A stretch of DNA of 53,681 nucleotides from the NCBI GenBank assembly GCA_001510075.1, contig LFEN01000064.1, positions 1 through 53,681 on the forward strand, read 5' to 3'. A model generated the notes under the pieces. That model did no database searches and had not been told where the DNA came from. It saw nothing but the letters and a program-made list of their open reading frames with translations. This DNA is from Alphaproteobacteria bacterium casp-alpha2. Lineage in GTDB: Bacteria > Pseudomonadota > Alphaproteobacteria > Rhodospirillales > Casp-alpha2. Shown piece by piece: positions 20,614 to 29,409 of this stretch. A program made the translations under genes and the position numbers. Position 1 is the first letter of the stretch; each line of letters begins with the position of its first letter.

Positions 20614-21450
20614 TCAACGAGACGGCATTTTTTCAACGCCCCCCGCCAGCAAGGCCGGGTCCAGGTGCGTGCCGAACAAGGTGACCCCCCAATGCAGGTG
20701 TGGGCCGGTAACGCGGCCTGTCTTGCCGATGGTGCCGATGGCGGCGCCTTTGGTGATGTGCTGGCCTTGGGTCACGTTGATTTTGTCCATGTGCGCGTAG
20801 ACGGATGTCAGGCCGTGGCCGTGGTCGATCATTACCGTCTTGCCGGTGTAGAACATGTCCTTTTGCGCCAGCACCACGCGCCCGTCGGCGGGGGCAACGA
20901 CAGGCGCGCCCAGGGGCGCCGCGACATCGACGCCGTTGTGCGGGTTTTTTGGTTTGCCGTTGAGTATCCGCTGGCTGCCATAAACACCCGATATTGGTCC
21001 CGCGGCCGGCCAGCGGAAGCCGGAAGAAAAATCCGCCCGGTCCGTATCCTGCCGACGGACCTGGCCGATTTTGGCGTTATCACCACGGATGCGTATTAAA
21101 TCTTCCGGGTGCGGCGTTACTTTGCCGGGCGGCAGGCCGTTGATGCGCTGCACTTTGTATTGCCGCTTGCTCACCTTCAGGGTTTTTTCCGTCAAGCCGC
21201 CGCCGGGGTGACTGATGCGGAGCCGCGCCTCGGGTTTGGCGTCGCGTCCAAAACCGATGAGAAACTGTCCGTCCGGTGAAACCCGAACGGGCGATCCGTC
21301 GATGCTGACGCGGGCGCCGGGGTCGGTTTTCCCGATCACCAGCCCGCCCTGCGTCAATGTTCCTTCCAGCGTCAGGCTCCCGGCCATCGTCGCCACCGGT
21401 GACCACCAGATGACGAGCATTGCCGCCAACCCTATCCGCCACCCCATCAA
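20614..21450 (-). CDS. M23 family metallopeptidase (LytM domain)
   Basis: NPHNGVDVAAPLGAPVVAPADGRVVLAQKDMFYTGKTVMIDHGHGLTSVYAHMDKINV...GPHLHWGVTLFG. Confidence 0.92.
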   Translation of the reverse strand: MMGWRIGLAAMLVIWWSPVATMAGSLTLEGTLTQGGLVIGKTDPGARVSIDGSPVRVSPDGQFLIGFGRDAKPEARLRISHPGGGLTEKTLKVSKRQYKVQRINGLPPGKVTPHPEDLIRIRGDNAKIGQVRRQDTDRADFSSGFRWPAAGPISGVYGSQRILNGKPKNPHNGVDVAAPLGAPVVAPADGRVVLAQKDMFYTGKTVMIDHGHGLTSVYAHMDKINVTQGQHITKGAAIGTIGKTGRVTGPHLHWGVTLFGTHLDPALLAGGVEKMPSR

Positions 21451-22931
21451 AGCAGCGTCCCTTGTGGGTCATCTGGCGGGTCATCTGGTGGATCGCCGCC
21501 GCCTGGTTTCTTCTTTGGTTTTTTTGCGGGGTTCTTTTTGCGACCGCCAACCCCATCCACCGTTGCCCCCGCCTCGCCGTCATGGAAACGCATGGTCAGG
21601 CCCATGCCGGGGCTGAGCGCAGCAGCCGAAAGTACCGGGGCCTTGGCGTCATCGGTGATCAGGGCGAAGCCTCGTTCCAGAACCCGCTCGTAGGAATAGC
21701 TTTCCAGCAACGCGACGGCTTGTTTCAAGGTTTGGCGGGGGTCCTTGAGAATTGCTTTTCCTGCTGCTCTCAGGGCCCGGACTTCGCGCTTTAACTGGCT
21801 TCGGGCATGCTTGAGTTGTTGATCCGGCCGGGGAAGTTGCGCCGCCAGCGCCGCCAGTTCACCCCGTCGGGCGTCCATCCCGCCCCGCGATGCATTAACC
21901 AGACGCTCCGTCCAGTCATCCAGGCGCTGGAAGAATTCTCCGATGATGCGGCCCAGGTCCGGCAGACCCTGGGCCCGACTGTCGAGGCGCAAGCGGGCGT
22001 CCTCAATCATCCGCGCGCTCGCCGCCGTCAGCCGGGCGCCGTCTTCTTGCAGCCGCGCCAGTAATTCGGCCCGCACCGGCACGGCGCGTTCCGCCGCCGC
22101 GCTCGGCGTCGGTGCGCGTTCATCGGCGGCGAAATCGATCAGCGTCGTATCCGTTTCATGACCGACGGCGGAAATCAGCGGGATCGAACTGGCGGCCGCC
22201 GCGCGAACGACGCTTTCCTCGTTGAACGCCATCAGGTCTTCGAGGCTGCCGCCACCACGCGCCACGATCAGCACGTCCGGTCGGGGCACCTTGGTTCTGT
22301 CTGATAGCCGGTTAAATCCTTCGATGGCGGCGGCGACCTCGCCTGCGGCACCGTCACCCTGCACCCTGACCGGCCATAACAATACGTGCCTCGGGAAGCG
22401 GTCGTCGAGGCGGTGCAGAATGTCCCGGATGACCGCGCCCGTGGGCGAGGTAACGACGCCGATGACAGTTGGCAGGAAGGGAATGGCCTTTTTTCTATCG
22501 GCATCGAACAGGCCTTCGGCGCTGAGTTTCTCGCGCCGGTCCTGCAAAAGCTTGAGAAGTGCGCCGACGCCGGCCAGTTCCATGGCCTCGACGACGATCT
22601 GGTAGTTGGACCGCCCCTGGTATGTCGTCAACCGCCCGGTGGCGACGATTTCCATGCCGTCTTCCGGCGATAGCGCCAACCGCCCCGCCGCGCCGCGCCA
22701 GCAAACCCCGTCCAGCACCGCGCCCTCGTCTTTAAGCCGGAAATAAAGATGCCCCGAGGACGCACGTTTGAAACCGGTAATTTCGCCGCGCACCCGGACC
22801 AACGGGAAGGCCTCTTCGACCGTGTTCTTCAGAATCACCGAAAGTTCGCTGACCGAAAGGATCGCCGGTCCTTGATTGCCGTCAAGGTCAGCAGGCACTT
22901 CTTGGTCAATGCTGGATGGACGCTTGTTCAT
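21447..22931 (-). CDS. xseA: exodeoxyribonuclease VII large subunit
   Basis: LSVSELSVILKNTVEEAFPLVRVRGEITGFKRASSGHLYFRLKDE...DVLIVARGGGSLEDLMAFNEE. Confidence 0.95.
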   Translation of the reverse strand: MNKRPSSIDQEVPADLDGNQGPAILSVSELSVILKNTVEEAFPLVRVRGEITGFKRASSGHLYFRLKDEGAVLDGVCWRGAAGRLALSPEDGMEIVATGRLTTYQGRSNYQIVVEAMELAGVGALLKLLQDRREKLSAEGLFDADRKKAIPFLPTVIGVVTSPTGAVIRDILHRLDDRFPRHVLLWPVRVQGDGAAGEVAAAIEGFNRLSDRTKVPRPDVLIVARGGGSLEDLMAFNEESVVRAAAASSIPLISAVGHETDTTLIDFAADERAPTPSAAAERAVPVRAELLARLQEDGARLTAASARMIEDARLRLDSRAQGLPDLGRIIGEFFQRLDDWTERLVNASRGGMDARRGELAALAAQLPRPDQQLKHARSQLKREVRALRAAGKAILKDPRQTLKQAVALLESYSYERVLERGFALITDDAKAPVLSAAALSPGMGLTMRFHDGEAGATVDGVGGRKKNPAKKPKKKPGGGDPPDDPPDDPQGTLL

Positions 22932-22992
22932 GATTACATTATGAATGATAGAAGCGGGTTCGGGAACGCCCCAACCTTAAACGGGAGTATTT

Positions 22993-24273
22993 TTGATGAA
23001 AGTTCTGGTGGTCGGTTCTGGCGGGCGCGAGCATTCTCTTTGCTGGGCCATTGCCAAATCGTCCCAGTGCGACGAACTGTACTGTGCGCCGGGCAATGCC
23101 GGTATAGATCAGGTCGCCATCTCGGTCCCCGTCCCGGCCGATGATCTTGACGGCATTATGGAATTTGTCCTGGACAACGAGGTCGATTTTGTCGTTGTCG
23201 GCCCGGAAGGGCCGCTGGTAGCGGGGTTGGTCGATCATCTGGAGGCCGCCGGCGTTAAAGCCTTTGGCCCCAGCGCCAAGGCCGCGGCCCTGGAAGGCTC
23301 GAAGGCATTCACCAAGGATTTGTGCGGCAAGTATGGCATTCCCACCGCCGAGTACGCGCGCTTCGATGAGCCGGACGCGGCCAAGGAATACATCCGCATC
23401 AAAGGCGCGCCCATCGTCGTCAAGGCCGACGGCCTGGCGGCGGGCAAGGGCGTTATCCTGTGCCGCAACGAAAACGAGGCCTACGCCGCCATCGACCACA
23501 TCATGACCGAAGCGGCTTTTGGCGCCGCCGGCTCGGAAGTGGTCATCGAAGAAATGATGACCGGCGAGGAAGCCAGCTTCTTCGCCCTGGTCGATGGAAA
23601 AACAGCTGTCCCCCTGGTCGCCGCCCAGGACCACAAGGCCGCGTTCGACGGCGATGAAGGCCCCAACACCGGCGGCATGGGCGCCTATTCGCCGGCCCCG
23701 GTCATCGATGCCAAGATGAGCCAGCAGGTCATGGACACAATTATCACCCCCACCATCGAGGGCATGGCGGCAGAGGGCGCGCCCTACAAGGGCGTCCTTT
23801 ATGCCGGCCTGATGATGACCGAAAAAGGCCCGCAACTGATCGAATACAACGTCCGCTTCGGCGACCCGGAATGCCAGCCGATGATGATGCGCCTGAAATC
23901 TGATTTGCTGGATTTGCTGATGGCCTGCGCCGAAGGCCGTCTCGCTAAAGCCAAGCTCGAGTGGCGCAAGGAAGCTGCCTTGTCCGTGGTCATGGCGACG
24001 CAAGGCTATCCGGGACACTATGGCAAAGGCTCCGAGATCAAGGGTCTGGAGAAGGCTGCGGCCTTGAAAGACGTTGAAATATTCCATGCCGGGACCCGCG
24101 AAGAGGACGGCCGTATCCTTGCCAACGCAGGGCGGGTGCTGAACGTGACGGCACTGGGCAAGACCGTCGCCGAGGCCCAGAAACGGGCGTACAAGGCCGT
24201 CGGGCTGATCGACTGGCCGGAAGGTTTCTGCCGTTCCGACATCGGCTGGCGGGCAATCAAATCCCGGGCTTAA
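22993..24273 (+). CDS. purD: phosphoribosylamine--glycine ligase
   Basis: MKVLVVGSGGREHSLCWAIAKS...VKADGLAAGKGVILC...NTGGMGAYSPAPV. Confidence 0.97.
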   Translation: MMKVLVVGSGGREHSLCWAIAKSSQCDELYCAPGNAGIDQVAISVPVPADDLDGIMEFVLDNEVDFVVVGPEGPLVAGLVDHLEAAGVKAFGPSAKAAALEGSKAFTKDLCGKYGIPTAEYARFDEPDAAKEYIRIKGAPIVVKADGLAAGKGVILCRNENEAYAAIDHIMTEAAFGAAGSEVVIEEMMTGEEASFFALVDGKTAVPLVAAQDHKAAFDGDEGPNTGGMGAYSPAPVIDAKMSQQVMDTIITPTIEGMAAEGAPYKGVLYAGLMMTEKGPQLIEYNVRFGDPECQPMMMRLKSDLLDLLMACAEGRLAKAKLEWRKEAALSVVMATQGYPGHYGKGSEIKGLEKAAALKDVEIFHAGTREEDGRILANAGRVLNVTALGKTVAEAQKRAYKAVGLIDWPEGFCRSDIGWRAIKSRA

Positions 24274-24363
24274 CGGGGTCTTGGCCCAAACCCTTTATTA
24301 TCAAGCCCATCCCCCCTATATATCTTGCAACCATCATCGCCAACATGCGGGGGAGAAAACGCT

Positions 24364-24696
24364 ATGAGCGAGAAAATCGACGATAAAACACGCACCGAAC
24401 TGGAAGCCGCCGCCTTTCGCGGTTTGGTTGAACACCTGCAAAAACGCACCGATGTGCAGAATATCGACATCATGAATTTGGCCGGCTTCTGCCGCAATTG
24501 CCTTTCCAAATGGTACCGCGCAGCGGCCGAGGACCGGGGAATAGACATGACCTATGACGCGGCCCGGGAAATCGTCTATGGCATGCCCTACGACGACTGG
24601 AAGGCCGCCCACCAGACCGGGGCGTCGGACGAACAGAAAAAGCTGTTCGAGGATTCAAAGCCGCTTCATGCCGACATCAGCGGCCACAGCAAATAA
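24364..24696 (+). CDS. DUF1244 domain protein
   Basis: AAAFRGLVEHLQKRTDVQNIDIMNLAGFCRNCLSKWYRAAAEDRGIDMTYDAAREIVYGMPYDDWKA. Confidence 0.92.
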   Translation: MSEKIDDKTRTELEAAAFRGLVEHLQKRTDVQNIDIMNLAGFCRNCLSKWYRAAAEDRGIDMTYDAAREIVYGMPYDDWKAAHQTGASDEQKKLFEDSKPLHADISGHSK

Positions 24697-24705
24697 AACC
24701 CCCGC

Positions 24706-25749
24706 ATGGCTAACCTGACATCCGACGGTCTGACCCGGCCCGAGCTCTGGCCGACGTGTGGCTATGCCTTGCTGGACCGGGATGGCGACGGCAGGCTTGT
24801 GGTCACCGACGAGTTCCTGCGCGCCTATCTGGCGCGGCCGGAACTGGCGCCGGTGGCAGAGTCTTGCGATGCCGAGCGCGCTCTCCACGCTGCCTTGTTG
24901 GACGACCCCCGGCGCGATGTAACGCAGGCGGGACTGGATGCGCTGGTTGATGCGGACGCGCGCGAGAACTATCAGGTTCTGCTGGGCTTTCGCGACCGGC
25001 TGCTCGCCGCCGGCACGGTGGAAGCCTGCTATCACGGCCTTTTCAAGTCCGGCGACGTCGGCCTGCCGGTGATGTTTCTTGACCAGATGGTCCACGTCAT
25101 CGTCCGCAATATCCTCGACGACGTTACCGACCCGTTTCGCGCCCGGGCCGGGGAACTGCTGTTTCGCGAACAGAACGCCACCCGCCAGGAAGGTGCGGTC
25201 CTGTTGGGCGACACCGAAACCGTTGAAATGCTGGCGACGACGGCCGGCATGGGCAGCCTCGGCAAGCTGGTGGTCGACGGCGGCATCAAGCCGAAGCAGA
25301 TTGATCTCGATGTGTTGCAGCCGGGCGCGGCCGACATTTACTGGGCCCGCAACGAAAGCTTTGACACCGTGCTCGATTTGACCTTTACCCGGCCGGGGCT
25401 GGAAGCGCTTTGCCGCGTGCTGGAGGCCTGGGTCGGGCATTTTCTCGGTGCCGGCGTCAACGTCCAGCCGGTGCAGCAGATTACGGACGAGCGCTGGCTC
25501 TGGCATGTCGGGCTCGACCGGGTTGCATCGCAATTATTGAATGAACTTTACGAAGGCGCCGATGTCGCACCGGAGCGCATGGAACGATTGCTGAGCCTGT
25601 TCCGCCTCGAATTTGACGCCCCCGGCCTGATGCGCTCCGATATCGCCGGGCGGCCCGTCTATCTGGGGCTTTGCATGTCGGAAACCGGCAAGGTGCGCAT
25701 CAAACCGCAGAATTTATTGGTCAACCTGCCCCTGGCCAGCAAGGTTTAA
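24706..25749 (+). CDS. DUF6352-like protein
   Basis: LTRPELWPTCGYALLDRDGDGRLVVTDEFLRAYLARPELAPVAESCDAERALHAALL; family assigned from memory. Confidence 0.75.
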   Translation: MANLTSDGLTRPELWPTCGYALLDRDGDGRLVVTDEFLRAYLARPELAPVAESCDAERALHAALLDDPRRDVTQAGLDALVDADARENYQVLLGFRDRLLAAGTVEACYHGLFKSGDVGLPVMFLDQMVHVIVRNILDDVTDPFRARAGELLFREQNATRQEGAVLLGDTETVEMLATTAGMGSLGKLVVDGGIKPKQIDLDVLQPGAADIYWARNESFDTVLDLTFTRPGLEALCRVLEAWVGHFLGAGVNVQPVQQITDERWLWHVGLDRVASQLLNELYEGADVAPERMERLLSLFRLEFDAPGLMRSDIAGRPVYLGLCMSETGKVRIKPQNLLVNLPLASKV

Positions 25750-25775
25750 AGGCCGAGGGCATTATTGGACCTGCC

Positions 25776-25934
25776 TCAGGCGTGGTCCCGGCCGGCGAGA
25801 ATCCTGGCCGACATGGCGAGCAATACACACAGGACAGCGAAGGCAATATAGGGGTCGCCGTAGGGTATAAACGTGAAAAGCCCGCACCAGGAAGACCAGA
25901 TCTCCATGATCGAATGCTGAAACTGATAAAGCAT
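25776..25934 (-). CDS. small single-pass membrane protein (52 aa)
   Basis: MLYQFQHSIMEIWSSWCGLFTFIPYGDPYIAFAVLCVLLAMSARILAGRDHA; GGAGAAACGAC upstream on minus strand. Confidence 0.55.
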   Translation of the reverse strand: MLYQFQHSIMEIWSSWCGLFTFIPYGDPYIAFAVLCVLLAMSARILAGRDHA

Positions 25935-26250
25935 AGTCGTTTCTCCTTTTCGGCAACACCGCCACCCTAGCATCTGCCTTAGGCCGGTTGTTTTGCGCCC
26001 CGCCGTTTCCGGCGGTTTGCCCTTTCGTGGAAAACGAAACTTCCCGCGAAACTTGATGATGACTGTAGCGAAAGAAGTCTTGGACGTCAGTGATGCCGGT
26101 CACATATTATTGTGCGCAGGGATAAGGCCAAATACGCTTCGTTCCCGCCGGCGCGAAAGAACCGTCAGGTTTCATATTTTCTCAGCATTTTATGCAGCGC
26201 GAGTATAGCCAATTAAAGGGCAACGCGGGGAGTAACTCTATTCTTCCATC

Positions 26251-26281
26251 TTGACCCTAAAGGTACTGGAAGGTTTAGGAT
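26251..26281 (+). promoter_or_regulatory. MerR-family-type promoter (TTGACC-19 bp-TAGGAT with dyad spacer)
   Basis: TTGACCctaaaggtactggaaggttTAGGAT; spacer carries partial dyad ACCCTAAAG/CTGGAAGGT. Confidence 0.7.
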
Positions 26282-26322
26282 GCGCGACGTTGCTGGTGGT
26301 TAAGGAAAAAGGAAAAATTACA

Positions 26323-26586
26323 ATGACGACGAAACGTAAAGTTGAAGTTTTCAGCGCCGGGTGCGCGCTTTGCCAGGACACGATCGATCTGGTTAATGAA
26401 ATGGCGTGTTCGGGTTGTGAAGTTTCCGTGCTCGACATGCTGGATGCGGATGTCGCCGAGCGGGCGAAAAGCCTGGGCGTGCTATCCGTGCCCGCCGTCG
26501 CGGTCAACGGGGAATTGGCGTCGTGTTGCGCCGGGCGTGGTCCCGATGAAGCGGCCCTTCGCGCCGCCGGGATCGGCGCCGGCTAA
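26323..26586 (+). CDS. thioredoxin/glutaredoxin-fold protein, Cys-rich
   Basis: VEVFSAGCALCQDTIDLVNEMACSGCEVSVLDMLDADVAERAKSLGVLSVPAVAVNGELASCCAGRGPDEAALRAAG (CxxC, cis-Pro VPAVAV). Confidence 0.8.
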   Translation: MTTKRKVEVFSAGCALCQDTIDLVNEMACSGCEVSVLDMLDADVAERAKSLGVLSVPAVAVNGELASCCAGRGPDEAALRAAGIGAG

Positions 26587-26596
26587 AGAGGCATTT

Positions 26597-27055
26597 TTAG
26601 CGCCGTTCTTTGAAAAATTCTTTCAGCAATTCCGCCGCTTCGGTTTCGTTGACGCCGCCGATGACTTCCGGTTTGTGATGGCAGGTGTCGTGGTCGAAAA
26701 CCTTGGCACCGTGATCGACGCCGCCGGATTTGGCATCATAGGCCCCGAAATACAACCTTCTGATGCGGGCGAAGGAAATTGCCGCCGCGCACATGGCGCA
26801 CGGCTCCAGCGTCACATAGAGATCGCAGTCTTGCAGCCGGGGGGCACCCTGGCGGGACGTCGCCTCACGGATCGCCATTATTTCCGCGTGTGCCGTCGGA
26901 TCGTTCCGTTCTTCCGTGCGGTTGCAGGCGGTGGCGATCAAATGCCCGGTCTTGGCCTCGATGATGACCGCGCCGACCGGCACTTCGCCGCGCTGGGCAG
27001 CGGCCTGGGCTTGCGCCAGCGCCAGCTGCATCGGGGTCTGTTTGGTTTCGCTCAT
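26597..27055 (-). CDS. tadA: tRNA adenosine(34) deaminase / nucleoside deaminase
   Basis: GEVPVGAVIIEAKTG...DPTAHAEIMAIREA...LYVTLEPCAMCAAAISFARIRRLYFGAYDAKSGGVDHG. Confidence 0.92.
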   Translation of the reverse strand: MSETKQTPMQLALAQAQAAAQRGEVPVGAVIIEAKTGHLIATACNRTEERNDPTAHAEIMAIREATSRQGAPRLQDCDLYVTLEPCAMCAAAISFARIRRLYFGAYDAKSGGVDHGAKVFDHDTCHHKPEVIGGVNETEAAELLKEFFKERR

Positions 27056-27172
27056 GGGCCGAGCCTGCCGCCGGGGGCTAATAAAGGCAAGTCCCCAGGG
27101 CGCTTCGTTGTTGCTGGAAACGGGGGCGGGCCATAAAGTGCGACCATGGATAGTCTTAAAACCAAGGAATTG

Positions 27173-27240
27173 AACCACTAAGGCACAAAGGCGCAAAGAG
27201 GAGCCCCCTTCTATATTTGTGCCTTCGTGTCTTTGTGGTC
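27173..27240. repeat. long imperfect inverted repeat, AACCAC..AAGGCAC../..GTGCCTTCGTG..GTGGTT type, copy 1
   Basis: Left arm aaccactaaggcacaaaggcgcaaag; right arm atttgtgccttcgtgtctttgtggtc. Confidence 0.8.
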
Positions 27241-27249
27241 AAAAAAACG

Positions 27250-28062
27250 ATGCAAGAACCATTATCCAAGCCTGAGCGTATCGCCAAAGTGCTGGCCCGC
27301 GCCGGCCTGTGTTCCCGGCGCGAGGCTGAACGCTGGATCGAGGCCGGTCGCGTCATCGTCGATGGCGAGACGCTGGCGAGCCCTGCCTTCACGGTGACGG
27401 CGGAAAGCAAGATCGTCGTTGATGGCCAACCACTGCCGGCCAAGCAGCCGACGCGGCTTTGGCGCTATCACAAACCACCGGGGCTGGTCACCAGCCACAA
27501 GGACCCCGAGGGCCGCCCGACCGTATTCCAGCGCCTGCCGGAAAACTTGCCCCGCGTCGTTTCCGTCGGCCGTTTGGATTTGAACTCGGAAGGATTGCTG
27601 CTGGTCACCAACGATGGCGAAATTGCGCGCCGCCTGGAACTGCCGGAAACCGGCTGGGCTCGGGTGTACCGGGTGCGGGTGCACGGCACCGTCGATGAAA
27701 AAAAACTGGCCGCGCTGGAAAAAGGCGTCACCGTTTCCGGTGTTAAATACGGGCCCATCAAGGCGGCGCTGGACAAGCAACAGGGCGCTAATGCCTGGCT
27801 GACGGTATCGTTGACGGAAGGCCGCAACCGCGAAATCCGCAAGGTCATGGAACACTTGGGGCTAACGGTAAGCCGTCTGATCCGCACCGCCTACGGCCCG
27901 TTTCAGTTGGGCAAGTTGACCCGCGGCCAGACGGCGGAGATCACCGGCAAGGTGCTGCGCGAGCAGTTGGGGATTAAACAAGAGGCGCGGACGGGCGCAG
28001 CCCGGACCGGGAAAAATAAACAAGAGGCGCGGACGGGGAAACCAAATAGGGCCGGCAAATGA
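27250..28062 (+). CDS. rluB: 23S rRNA pseudouridine synthase (RluB family)
   Basis: S4 domain RIAKVLARAGLCSRREAERWIEAGRVIVDG; VGRLDLNSEGLLLVTNDGE; EGRNREIRKVMEHLGL. Confidence 0.93.
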   Translation: MQEPLSKPERIAKVLARAGLCSRREAERWIEAGRVIVDGETLASPAFTVTAESKIVVDGQPLPAKQPTRLWRYHKPPGLVTSHKDPEGRPTVFQRLPENLPRVVSVGRLDLNSEGLLLVTNDGEIARRLELPETGWARVYRVRVHGTVDEKKLAALEKGVTVSGVKYGPIKAALDKQQGANAWLTVSLTEGRNREIRKVMEHLGLTVSRLIRTAYGPFQLGKLTRGQTAEITGKVLREQLGIKQEARTGAARTGKNKQEARTGKPNRAGK

Positions 28063-28619
28063 GGATTGTAGGCGGGCGTTTCCGGGGCCGCGCCCTTGAG
28101 GCTCCAACCGATCGCGACTTGCGACCGACGGCGGACCGAGTCCGGGAATCAATATTTAACGTGCTCGCCCACGGTGTCGATGGGTTCGATTTCGACGGCC
28201 TGACCGTGTTGGATGTTTTCGCCGGCACCGGCGCGCTGGGGTTGGAAGCCATGTCACGGGGCTGCGGCCATGGCGTCTTCATCGACAGTGCTCCGTCGGC
28301 GCAGGCATTGACCCGCAAGAATGCCGGCGGCCTTGGTCTGGGGCGCGCGGTGACGTTGTTGAAGCTTGACGCCACCCGCCTGCCGCCACCGCCGCGCATC
28401 GCCAAGACGCCGGCCGGGCTGGTATTCCTCGATCCTCCATACGAAAAGGGCTTGGTTGCGCCGGCGCTCAAGGGGTTGGTGAATAAAGGCTGGATCAAGC
28501 AAGGCTGCGTTTGCGTCGTCGAAGTGGCGGCGAAGGAAGAATTTGATCCACCCCGTGAATTTAAAATTCTTGACGAACGTACTTACGGCGCTGCCCGGGT
28601 GATTTTTCTAGCCCTTTAG
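28059..28619 (+). CDS. rsmD: 16S rRNA (guanine(966)-N(2))-methyltransferase
   Basis: MRIVGGRFRGRALEAPTDRDLRPTADRVRESIFNVLAH...DVFAGTGALGLEAMSRG...FLDPPYEKGL. Confidence 0.95.
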   Translation: MRIVGGRFRGRALEAPTDRDLRPTADRVRESIFNVLAHGVDGFDFDGLTVLDVFAGTGALGLEAMSRGCGHGVFIDSAPSAQALTRKNAGGLGLGRAVTLLKLDATRLPPPPRIAKTPAGLVFLDPPYEKGLVAPALKGLVNKGWIKQGCVCVVEVAAKEEFDPPREFKILDERTYGAARVIFLAL

Positions 28620-29402
28620 ATCGGCGATGCCGGCCATGCGGAAGCTGAGGTCGATATGGCGGTTGATTTCCGGCCTGGGGGCGATGTTCCAGGTCCATCT
28701 TTTGATCTGGGCAGCCCTCAGTTCGGACCCGAACAAGGGGTCGATTTCCTGTAGCACGTCGCCGCCGTCACAGATGGCGCGTTGCTTTTCCGTAATCAGG
28801 CATACCCGGCCGGGCAGGCTTAAGAGGAATTCCAAATGGTGGTCGACGATGCCCCGGGCGAAGGATCTAAGGGCGTCTTCGTCATAGGCAGGGCTGTTCT
28901 CCTGCACCCAACCCATGGGCAGCAGGGGGAGTTGCGTGAGAAGGTTAAGCGACACAACCAAGTCGCAATCGGCGACGATGCCGGCATCGATTTCCGGGCT
29001 CGGCAAGGCGCCGGTGCGGCCTTCGTTGACATGGGCAAAGGTGGCCTCGGCCAGCCCGGTGAGATCAGCGGTGACGAGACGGACATTGGCCAGCCCGGCG
29101 ACGCGTTTTTCGACGGCGGGCATGTGGAAAATATCGACCAGCCGGACGTCTGAAAATTTCTCCGATAATTCCCTAAGCGGCACGTCGAGCAGCAGGCCCG
29201 AGCCCAGCACCGCCACCCGGCCGGGCTTGACCGCATCGGCGGCCTCCAAGATGAGTTTTTTACAGGCCTCGAGATGGCTCGCCCAGGCGGCCCGCTGGCG
29301 GCCATGCCGGGCCTCGATGGCGATCAGTTCTTTCAGGTAGCCCATTTTTTTTAGGTGCGTCGGACAGGGCGTCGTCAGGTGCCTGAACCATTCGGCCAAC
29401 AT
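28608..29402 (-). CDS. SAM-methyltransferase-like protein of unknown function
   Basis: PGRVAVLGSGLLLDVPLRELSEKFSDVRLVDIFHMPAVEKRV...DCDLVVSLNLLTQLPL: Rossmann-like motif I. Confidence 0.65.
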   Translation of the reverse strand: MLAEWFRHLTTPCPTHLKKMGYLKELIAIEARHGRQRAAWASHLEACKKLILEAADAVKPGRVAVLGSGLLLDVPLRELSEKFSDVRLVDIFHMPAVEKRVAGLANVRLVTADLTGLAEATFAHVNEGRTGALPSPEIDAGIVADCDLVVSLNLLTQLPLLPMGWVQENSPAYDEDALRSFARGIVDHHLEFLLSLPGRVCLITEKQRAICDGGDVLQEIDPLFGSELRAAQIKRWTWNIAPRPEINRHIDLSFRMAGIADLKG

Positions 29403-29409
29403 GGCGGGT

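Noticed and set aside
22939-24087. 382-aa minus-strand ORF opposite purD
   Set aside because: Shadow ORF caused by GC-rich codon usage; the + strand encodes canonical PurD.
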